A stretch of 6,455 bases of DNA from Cycloclasticus sp. (GTDB lineage Bacteria; Pseudomonadota; Gammaproteobacteria; Methylococcales; Cycloclasticaceae). Numbering within the stretch: the stretch's first letter is position 1; every line of letters begins with the position of its first letter. A model generated the notes under the pieces. It had not been told where the DNA came from, searched no databases, and was given only the letters and a program-made list of their open reading frames with translations. Below are positions 1 through 5,692 of the stretch, in pieces. The stretch spans positions 1-6,455 of the forward strand of contig JAHRWG010000133.1 in the NCBI GenBank assembly GCA_019090295.1, read 5' to 3'. The position numbers were made by a program, and so were the translations under genes.

Positions 1-1
1 A

Positions 2-1036
2 ATAGAAAAAAAACTGGAAGGCTTGCAAACAGACGACTCTTTGCCTATCGCAATCGCTGTTAGAATTCCTGTCGCTATTATTAAAAACCATAAAAATAAA
101 AGCTGTTCAATCATCTACGAAAAAGGATTTGAGGCGTGTGCCGAGAAAATTTTAAATGATATTAGTAGCTTAGATAAGATGAACTCTGCGGTGGTAGCAG
201 ATGTTTTCATAAGTGAGGATGAGCCCTTAGTCTTTAAAAATGGTGTCGCTAAAATTAAGTCTTATTTAAAAGAAGGTGACACACTTCAGGTTAACCTATC
301 AAGACAATGGGATGGGGTTAATCTTAATAACGCTAGTTATATCGATATATATCGTTCTTTAAGTTTATGTAATCCTGCGCCATTCGCTGGCCTTGCGAAG
401 TTTGGGGGAACGGTACTGTGCTCTTCATCGCCTGAAAGGTTAATCAGCTGTACAAATAATAGACTTGAAATGCGTCCTATTGCGGGTACACAAAAACGTG
501 ATACAAATGATACTGAAAGAGATCAACAATTAGTCAAAGAACTGCTGAGCAGTGCGAAAGAGAACGCGGAGCATATTATGCTTATTGACTTGATTAGAAA
601 TGACATGGGAAAGGTGTGTGAAATAGGTAGTATTCAAGTGGATGAGGCAATGGTACTGGAGAGCTACGCTGCAGTGCATCATATTGTTTCAAATGTTACT
701 GGCCAATTACAAAAGGACAAAAGTATTTCTGATATTATCAAGGCTGTATTTCCAGGTGGAACGATAACCGGTTGTCCAAAGGTAAGGTGTATGGAAATCA
801 TTAATGAGCTTGAGGATAAGCCACGTGGTGCATACACCGGTTCTATGGGCTATATAAACCATAATGGAGATTTTGATTTGAATATTTTGATACGAACTTT
901 AACCGTGTCAAATGAAAAAATTCAATTCAGAGCCGGTGCCGGTATTGTTGTTGATTCAATCGCTGACAATGAGCTACTTGAAACAAGGCATAAAGCAAAG
1001 GCATTACTCAAATCACTTCATCAACATGTCAGCTAA
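2..1036 (+). CDS. pabB: Aminodeoxychorismate synthase component I (PabB), 5'-partial
   Basis: PabB converts chorismate plus ammonia (from the PabA glutaminase) to 4-amino-4-deoxychorismate, the first committed step to p-aminobenzoate and folate, in the cytosol. The frame is open to the left edge, so the TTG at 23 is not a convincing start; the real start lies outside and roughly 100 N-terminal residues are missing compared with the usual ~450. The chorismate-binding domain is complete: GDTLQVNLSR (about nt 275-304), NPAPFAGL, SSPERL, RPIAGTQKR (473-499), ENAEHIMLIDLIRND, FPGGTITGCPKVRCMEII (about 749-802), and near the end AGAGIVVDS with ELLETRHKAKAL. These are shared with anthranilate synthase TrpE. 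PabB is preferred because pabC follows with an 11-base overlap. The motif is PIAGT, whereas E. coli PabB has PIKGT with a lysine that reacts with chorismate. Identity as a chorismate-amination enzyme is near certain; PabB rather than TrpE is strong but rests partly on context. Confidence 0.93.
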   Translation: MEKKLEGLQTDDSLPIAIAVRIPVAIIKNHKNKSCSIIYEKGFEACAEKILNDISSLDKMNSAVVADVFISEDEPLVFKNGVAKIKSYLKEGDTLQVNLSRQWDGVNLNNASYIDIYRSLSLCNPAPFAGLAKFGGTVLCSSSPERLISCTNNRLEMRPIAGTQKRDTNDTERDQQLVKELLSSAKENAEHIMLIDLIRNDMGKVCEIGSIQVDEAMVLESYAAVHHIVSNVTGQLQKDKSISDIIKAVFPGGTITGCPKVRCMEIINELEDKPRGAYTGSMGYINHNGDFDLNILIRTLTVSNEKIQFRAGAGIVVDSIADNELLETRHKAKALLKSLHQHVS

Positions 1037-1877
1037 GGTATTAATTAATGGTCAGACTGAGGGTGTTATTAGTCCGTTTGATAGAGGCTTGCATTATGGG
1101 GATGGGCTTTTCGAAACATTTTTAGTACAGAGTGGTTGTTTGTTGTTTCCCAACGAACATTTTTCACGATTAGGTAAGGGTTGTGAGAAGCTTGGTTTTC
1201 CTAGGCCTGATGAGACACTGATTGTTGATGAAATCAACCAAACGATCGGAAGTGCTTCCAATGGGGTTGTTAAGCTCCTATTGTCTCGTGGTGAGGGTAA
1301 TAGAGGTTTTATGCCACCTGAGAAACCAACAGTAACACGGATTATTTCATTTTCTCCATCACACAGTATTCTTCAAGCAACCTTAAAATGTTGCTCACTC
1401 ATTCTTTGTCATACACGATTAGCACGGCAATCGGTTTTAGCTGGAATTAAACACCTAAACCAATTAGAGCGGGTGATGGCCCGGGCCGAATTGAAAGATC
1501 AATCTGCTGAAGGGCTCATGTTAGATACCGATGGGCTGGTCATTGAAGGAACGATGAGTAATTTATTTATCGTCAAAGATAAGACATTGATCACACCACC
1601 ATTAAATAATTGTGGTGTTCATGGCACAATCAGGGAATACTTACGTCAAGCTGCAAAAAGAGATAATATTGAGTTTAAAGAGTGTGAGCTTAGCCTTGCA
1701 GATGTTAAACGTGCAGATGAGGTTTTTATGACGAATAGTGTAATGCCTTTGCGCTCAATTGATAGGTTAATGATTTCAGGCACAACCTATAATATGCAAA
1801 AGGGGCCTATTAGCGAATGGGCACTTAACGCCATTTTATCAAATATTCGATTACAAATTAAACGCAGCAACGAATAA
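1026..1877 (+). CDS. pabC: Aminodeoxychorismate lyase (PabC)
   Basis: PabC is a cytosolic PLP enzyme of the fold-type IV (branched-chain/D-amino acid aminotransferase) family that splits 4-amino-4-deoxychorismate into p-aminobenzoate and pyruvate. The ATG at 1026 gives 283 residues (E. coli about 269) and begins as the family does, MSAKVLING followed by DRGLHYGDGLFETF (19-32). The frame is open further upstream to an ATG at 912, but that extension lies wholly within pabB and has no family resemblance. Lys142 in GIKHLNQLERVMA is the expected Schiff-base lysine; Glu174 in EGTMSNLF is the expected partner of the PLP pyridine nitrogen; ADEVFMTNSVMPLRSI (230-245) is the usual C-terminal motif. The start overlaps the pabB end by 11 bases with no clear Shine-Dalgarno, which suggests translational coupling. 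A D-amino acid or branched-chain transaminase is the alternative, made unlikely by the pabB neighbour. Confidence 0.93.
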   Translation: MSAKVLINGQTEGVISPFDRGLHYGDGLFETFLVQSGCLLFPNEHFSRLGKGCEKLGFPRPDETLIVDEINQTIGSASNGVVKLLLSRGEGNRGFMPPEKPTVTRIISFSPSHSILQATLKCCSLILCHTRLARQSVLAGIKHLNQLERVMARAELKDQSAEGLMLDTDGLVIEGTMSNLFIVKDKTLITPPLNNCGVHGTIREYLRQAAKRDNIEFKECELSLADVKRADEVFMTNSVMPLRSIDRLMISGTTYNMQKGPISEWALNAILSNIRLQIKRSNE

Positions 1878-1880
1878 AAC

Positions 1881-2873
1881 ATGAGACGATTACTAAGTAT
1901 TTTGATAATAACGTGTAGCTTAACGGCTGGTTGGTTTTGGATGGCGTTCCAGCAGTCCATACATCGTTCATATATATCAGAGGATATGGGGGCGGTTATT
2001 GTCAAAATAGATAAAGGCCAACATTTCAAACAAATTGTTACCACTTTGGACACTCAAGGGGTTGTGGATGGCAGGTGGTTTACTTGGTTAGTTAGATCTA
2101 AAGGAGTGGCCAATAAAATTCAAGCGGGTGAATATTCATTTTCAGCGGGTTTAACACCCGTCCAAATTTTAAATTTTTTACTCAAAGGTAAGGTCAACCA
2201 GTACAGCTTCACCCTTGTTGAAGGGCAGACTTTTCGAGAGGTTTTATCCGCACTTCATAAAAATAAAGCAGTTAAAGCAACGTTGCCTAAGTATGCGACG
2301 ATGCAAACATACCTAGAGCGTTTAAATATACCTGAAAAGCACCTAGAGGGTTTGTTGCTAGCGGATACTTACTTTTTTGTTAACGGCTCCACAGATGAGG
2401 AATTAATTATGAGAGCCTATCGGTCCATGCAGGCGTATATTAATGCTGCTTGGTTAACCAGGGATAAAAAAGAGGTGTTACCAAGTGTTTATAGTGCATT
2501 AATTTTAGCCTCAATCGTCGAAAAAGAAACTGCTGCTATTGAAGAGCGTGCAACCATTGCCGGTTTATTCTTAGCGCGTTTATCAAAAGGAATGCGCCTA
2601 CAAACTGATCCAACAGTCATATATGGCATGGGCGAGCGTTATAAAGGTGATATTCGTTATAAAGATTTGCGAGAAGATACACCTTATAATACGTACACAC
2701 GATATGGGTTGCCACCTACACCAATTGCAATGCCTGGTAAAGATGCTATTAATGCGGTGCTGCACCCTAATAAAACAAGTTTTTTATATTTTGTTTCTAA
2801 AGGTGATGGGACCCATGTGTTTTCTAAAAACCTCCGGCAGCATAACCAAGCTGTCAATAAATATCAGCGATAA
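1881..2873 (+). CDS. mltG: Endolytic murein transglycosylase (MltG/YceG)
   Basis: MltG is an inner-membrane lytic transglycosylase that cuts nascent peptidoglycan strands internally and is thought to end their elongation. The 330-residue product (E. coli 340) starts with two arginines and one hydrophobic segment (about 4-23), giving a single N-terminal membrane anchor with the rest in the periplasm. A LysM-like region follows (about 38-105: VKIDKGQHFKQIV, QAGEYSF). The YceG catalytic domain then holds LEGLLLADTYFF (155-166), ASIVEKET (210-217, containing the conserved catalytic glutamate), RLQTDPTVIYG (239-249), YNTYTRYGLPPTPIAMPG (269-286) and FVSKGDGTHVFS (304-315). All are standard family motifs. 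The ATG comes 3 bases after the pabC stop with no strong ribosome site, so reinitiation after pabC is likely. The pabC-mltG-tmk order is common in Gammaproteobacteria. Confidence 0.95.
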   Translation: MRRLLSILIITCSLTAGWFWMAFQQSIHRSYISEDMGAVIVKIDKGQHFKQIVTTLDTQGVVDGRWFTWLVRSKGVANKIQAGEYSFSAGLTPVQILNFLLKGKVNQYSFTLVEGQTFREVLSALHKNKAVKATLPKYATMQTYLERLNIPEKHLEGLLLADTYFFVNGSTDEELIMRAYRSMQAYINAAWLTRDKKEVLPSVYSALILASIVEKETAAIEERATIAGLFLARLSKGMRLQTDPTVIYGMGERYKGDIRYKDLREDTPYNTYTRYGLPPTPIAMPGKDAINAVLHPNKTSFLYFVSKGDGTHVFSKNLRQHNQAVNKYQR

Positions 2874-2875
2874 TA

Positions 2876-3508
2876 ATGACTAAACCTGGAAAATTTATAA
2901 GCCTTGAAGGTGTTGAGGGAGTGGGTAAAACGACGAACCTTGAATACATAGCGGATCATCTAAAAAGCGTTGGGAAAAAAATTGTTATAACAAGGGAACC
3001 AGGCGGAACACCCATAGCAGAAAAAATAAGAGGTTTATTGTTGGATCATGGTGATGAAGTACTGTGTAAAGAGTCGGAATTACTGCTGATGTTTGCTGCG
3101 CGTGCTCAACACTTAGACACGGTTATTAAACCGGCCCTTCAAGCCGGCCATTGGGTTTTGTGTGACAGGTTTACAGATGCCACCTATGCGTACCAGGGCG
3201 GCGGTCGTGACTTTCTGATGCAGGATATCGCATGGATGGAAGGTTTTGTTCAAAAAGGATTAAAGCCAGATAAAACCATTTTACTGGATCTAGACGTTGA
3301 AACAGGTTTGAAGCGGGCATCCAAAAGGAGTGAGCCAGACCGTTTTGAGTCAGAAAAAAAAGTTTTTTTTGAGAAGGTTCGTCAAGTGTACTTGAACAGA
3401 GCAGAGGCTGAACCTGATAGGTTTTCTGTAGTGGATGCATCTTTATCATTAAGCCAGGTACAAGAAGCCATTAAAATACAACTCGATGACTTTTTAAGTA
3501 AGGAGTAA
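2876..3508 (+). CDS. tmk: Thymidylate kinase (dTMP kinase)
   Basis: Tmk phosphorylates dTMP to dTDP with ATP, the essential step feeding dTTP synthesis in the cytosol. At 210 residues it is the normal size. The P-loop is GVEGVGKTT (12-20); TREPGGTPIAEKIR (39-52) is the dTMP-binding segment; DRFTDATYAYQGGGR (97-111) is the DR(F/Y) motif; the LID region RASKRSEPDRFE (147-158) carries basic residues, as in the E. coli-like class whose LID supplies arginines to catalysis. The ATG lies 2 bases after the mltG stop with no evident Shine-Dalgarno, so translation is probably coupled to mltG. Lys161-Phe165 are encoded across an A8-G-T8 tract that keeps the frame but is prone to slippage. Nothing suggests the gene is broken. 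Confidence 0.97.
   Translation: MTKPGKFISLEGVEGVGKTTNLEYIADHLKSVGKKIVITREPGGTPIAEKIRGLLLDHGDEVLCKESELLLMFAARAQHLDTVIKPALQAGHWVLCDRFTDATYAYQGGGRDFLMQDIAWMEGFVQKGLKPDKTILLDLDVETGLKRASKRSEPDRFESEKKVFFEKVRQVYLNRAEAEPDRFSVVDASLSLSQVQEAIKIQLDDFLSKE
3500..3505 (+). promoter_or_regulatory. Ribosome binding site of holB
   Basis: AAGGAG lies inside the last two sense codons of tmk, 7 bases upstream of the TTG at 3513. It is the strongest Shine-Dalgarno match of the operon and is what fixes the TTG start of holB. Confidence 0.8.
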
Positions 3509-3512
3509 ACGT

Positions 3513-4502
3513 TTGCAAACAACCTACCCTTGGCTAAATGTTATAGCCGATAAATTAACCAGCTATCAACAGCAACAAAGGCTTCCTAGTGCGCTTATGT
3601 TACAAGGGGATGAGGGGCTAGGGCTTGCAACGTTAGCACGTGATTTTTCGAAGCAAGTGTTCTGTTTAAAGCCGAACTCTGAGAGCTCTGCGTGCTGTAC
3701 TTGTTCCTCTTGCTTACTCTTTGATGCTGGTAATTACCCAGATTATATAAATATAAAGCCGGACGAGGGTAAGTTAACCATCAAGATAGATGCTATCCGT
3801 CAACTCAGTGAGACCTTAGCCCTGAGTAGTCAGTTTGCAAACCCTCGAATTGTAATAATTAACCCTATAGATGCGTTATTACATCAAGCCTCTAATAGCT
3901 TATTAAAGACACTTGAAGAACCAAGTAATAATACGTGCTTGATTTTGATTGCTCATCAATTGTCAAAAATTCCAATGACGATACGCAGTCGGTGTCAAAT
4001 TATTAAAATAAATGCCATCGATAAGAACTTAGCAAATAGCTGGCTTAAAGAAGAAGGGTGCGAGCAGTCGTTGCAATATTTGATGCTGGCTAATGATAGG
4101 CCACTACTCGCCTATGACCTATGGAAAAAAGATGGTCTTGAGCACAGACGAGAGCTTTTCGATGAATTTGTTGCTTTAATTAAAGGCCAGTTGGATCCCT
4201 TAATTTTTGCAGAAAAGTGTTTATCTAAAAAGGAGTTCCCTATCATAAAATGGTTAACATCATGGTTAACCGATGCCGTAAAATATAAATACAGCAGTAC
4301 TGTTAAGCAACTTTTAAATGTTGATTTGGGTGAGGACTTGAAAGTTTTACCCAGCAAGCTACACTTGAATGACCTGTATGGTTTATTAGATAAGCTTGGG
4401 CAACTGGCGCAACTAGAAGCTAGTCAGTTGAACCATCAATTACTGCTTGAAGAATTTTCTGTGGATTGCTTTTCTGCCAGCAAGATAAAAGGACATAAAT
4501 GA
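3513..4502 (+). CDS. holB: DNA polymerase III subunit delta' (HolB), TTG start
   Basis: HolB is the delta' subunit of the clamp loader (with DnaX and HolA) that opens and loads the beta sliding clamp at the replication fork. The 329-residue protein begins MQTTYPWLN, like the E. coli opening (YPWL). It has the AAA+ region, a zinc-binding set C51, C61 (or C62), C64 and C67, the block NPDY-like NYPDY (74-78), LLKTLEEPS (130-138) and SRC (159-161), whose arginine acts as a trans finger toward ATP bound by DnaX. The Walker A position reads GDEGLGLAT (32-40) and lacks the lysine; E. coli delta' also lacks it, since this subunit does not hydrolyse ATP. The C-terminal helical part (about 175-329) is poorly conserved, as is normal. 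The TTG start is backed by AAGGAG 7 bases upstream, and the gene follows tmk by 4 bases. Confidence 0.95.
   Translation: MQTTYPWLNVIADKLTSYQQQQRLPSALMLQGDEGLGLATLARDFSKQVFCLKPNSESSACCTCSSCLLFDAGNYPDYINIKPDEGKLTIKIDAIRQLSETLALSSQFANPRIVIINPIDALLHQASNSLLKTLEEPSNNTCLILIAHQLSKIPMTIRSRCQIIKINAIDKNLANSWLKEEGCEQSLQYLMLANDRPLLAYDLWKKDGLEHRRELFDEFVALIKGQLDPLIFAEKCLSKKEFPIIKWLTSWLTDAVKYKYSSTVKQLLNVDLGEDLKVLPSKLHLNDLYGLLDKLGQLAQLEASQLNHQLLLEEFSVDCFSASKIKGHK
4487..4493 (+). promoter_or_regulatory. Ribosome binding site of pilZ
   Basis: AAAAGGA in the 3' end of holB ends 5 bases before the ATG at 4499 and 8 bases before the second ATG at 4502. It therefore supports a start here but cannot decide between the two adjacent Met codons. 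Confidence 0.6.
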
Positions 4503-4858
4503 TGAACACGACGGCTAATGGCTCAAGACAAGGGATTTTATCTTTAACAATTAAGGATAAAAATGCGTTATATGCAGCCTTTATGGATTATGTTGAAGGA
4601 GGGGGGTTATTTATCCCGACGAACAAGAAATATAGCCTAGGTGATGAGGTTTTCATGCTATTAAGTCTGATGGGAGAGACAGAAAGAATTCCTGTTGCTG
4701 GAACGATTATATGGATAACACCAATAGGTGCTGAAGGCTCCCGTTCGGCAGGTGTTGGCGTGCAATTTAATGAGCAAGCAGGCGGTGTGGCACGGGCTAA
4801 AATAGAAACATACCTTGCAGGATCAACTGCATCAGGGCGCCCAACGCACACAATGTAG
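4499..4858 (+). CDS. pilZ: Type IV pilus assembly protein PilZ
   Basis: This 119-residue PilZ-domain protein matches the stand-alone PilZ required for type IV pilus formation in Pseudomonas and Xanthomonas, where in Xanthomonas it links the assembly ATPase PilB to the regulator FimX. Recognisable pieces are GILSLTIKDKNALYAAFM (12-29), GGGLFIPT (34-41), YSLGDEVFMLLSLM (45-58), the VAGTIIWITPIGA barrel strands (66-78), AGVGVQF (84-90) and the C-terminal PTHTM (115-119). The canonical c-di-GMP motifs are missing: there is no RxxxR, and the DxSxxG position reads DYVEGG (30-35), so it probably does not bind c-di-GMP itself. The ATG overlaps the holB stop as ATGA; a second ATG follows at once at 4502. 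Location between holB and tatD is the same as in P. aeruginosa. It implies that the organism makes type IV pili, whose other genes lie elsewhere. Confidence 0.95.
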   Translation: MMNTTANGSRQGILSLTIKDKNALYAAFMDYVEGGGLFIPTNKKYSLGDEVFMLLSLMGETERIPVAGTIIWITPIGAEGSRSAGVGVQFNEQAGGVARAKIETYLAGSTASGRPTHTM

Positions 4859-4862
4859 CTGG

Positions 4863-4898
4863 CTTGGGTTCGTTTTTTGTAACCCAAGTGACCATTTT
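4863..4898 (+). terminator. Hairpin between pilZ and tatD, possible weak terminator
   Basis: A perfect 8-bp inverted repeat, CTTGGGTT (4863-4870) with AACCCAAG (4881-4888), encloses a 10-base T-rich loop; a G·U pair could add one more step. It begins 4 bases after the pilZ stop. A T5 tract follows, but only after 5 intervening bases (4894-4898), so it is a poor intrinsic terminator; attenuation, a 3'-end stabiliser or an RNA-processing site are alternatives. It is the only gap of note within the plus-strand genes. Confidence 0.4.
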
Positions 4899-4903
4899 TA
4901 CAG

Positions 4904-5692
4904 ATGAAAAAAAGTATGTTTATAGACTCACACTGCCATTTAGATCGAATTGACCTAAGCCCCTACAATAACAATTTTGATGAATACCTTGAAACAACCG
5001 AAGCTGACGCTTTAGAGCACATGCTCTGTGTTTCTATTAATTGGGAAGCTTATCCTGCTATGCGGGATTTAGTTAAAGCAAAACCAAATATCTCTTTTTC
5101 AGTTGGGGTTCACCCCAATGAATGTGATGGTTATGACCCAAGTTCGAAAGAGTTAATCGATACGGCTATCAATGATAAGGCCATTGCTATTGGTGAGACA
5201 GGGCTTGATTATGCGAGGCTAGATAATGAGAGTGACAAGATCCGTCAACAGAGCCGGTTTCGCAGGCATATTCATGCAGCAAAAGAAATAAATAAACCAC
5301 TTATTATTCATACACGTGATGCGAAGGACGATACCATCGCTATTATGCAGCAAGAGCGTGCGAGTGATGCAGGGGGAGTTTTACATTGTTTTACAGAAGA
5401 TTGGGGCATGGCCAAAAAGGCGCTTGATTTAGGGTTCTATATTTCTTTTTCTGGGATTGTGACCTTTAAAAATGCCACACAGGTGCATGAGGTTGCAAAG
5501 AAGGTTCCCAGTGATCGCTTGTTAATAGAAACCGATTCACCCTACTTGGCACCCGTTCCTATGCGAGGCAAGCCTAATTACCCCAATTATGTTCGTTATG
5601 TTGCCGCTAAGGTGGCAGAGATAAAAAATTTGTCGATAAATGAGGTGGCTGAGCTTACACGCCTAAACTTCCAAAACCTATTTAATCCTTAA
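4904..5692 (+). CDS. TatD-family metal-dependent hydrolase (YcfH-like)
   Basis: A TIM-barrel metallohydrolase of the TatD family. Members are described as metal-dependent deoxyribonucleases; the E. coli paralogue in this gene neighbourhood is YcfH, whose physiological role is not firmly settled. All metal ligands are visible: HCH (10-12) in DSHCHLD, Glu98 in GETGLDY, His136 in IIHTRDA, His161 in LHCFTED and Asp211 in ETDSPYLAPV. GVHPN (68-72) and SGIVTFKN (183-190) are also typical. At 262 residues it is full length. The start is uncertain: the ATG at 4904 gives MKKSMFIDSH, while the ATG at 4916 gives MFIDSHCHLD, closer to the usual family opening; neither has a clear Shine-Dalgarno. The stop overlaps the 3' end of the convergent minus-strand gene by 11 bases. 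It is likely transcribed with pilZ by readthrough, or from a promoter I cannot identify. Confidence 0.93.
   Translation: MKKSMFIDSHCHLDRIDLSPYNNNFDEYLETTEADALEHMLCVSINWEAYPAMRDLVKAKPNISFSVGVHPNECDGYDPSSKELIDTAINDKAIAIGETGLDYARLDNESDKIRQQSRFRRHIHAAKEINKPLIIHTRDAKDDTIAIMQQERASDAGGVLHCFTEDWGMAKKALDLGFYISFSGIVTFKNATQVHEVAKKVPSDRLLIETDSPYLAPVPMRGKPNYPNYVRYVAAKVAEIKNLSINEVAELTRLNFQNLFNP

Noticed and set aside
23..25. TTG as the start of pabB
   Set aside because: The frame is open to the left edge and the product would lack about 100 residues of the PabB N-terminal region, so the gene is cut by the window rather than starting here.
912..1025. An in-frame upstream extension of pabC starting at an ATG at 912
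   Set aside because: The extra residues are pabB read in another frame, resemble nothing in the lyase family, and the ATG at 1026 gives the normal family N-terminus and length.
1787..2053. Minus-strand open frame of 88 codons across the pabC/mltG junction
   Set aside because: It is a shadow of two well-supported plus-strand genes, with no ribosome site and a composition unlike a real protein; the same applies to minus-strand frames inside tmk, holB and pilZ.
3131..3147. GC-rich hairpin CCGGC/GCCGG inside tmk
   Set aside because: Only 5 bp, within a conserved coding region, no T tract; expected by chance.
3606..3640. Loss of the Walker A lysine in HolB as a sign of a broken gene
   Set aside because: E. 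coli delta' also lacks a functional P-loop; the frame is intact and the zinc cysteines and SRC motif are kept.
4250..4270. 12-base-period repeat of ATGGTTAAC in holB
   Set aside because: Only two copies, encoding WLTSWLTD in a variable helical part of the protein; likely chance codon reuse.
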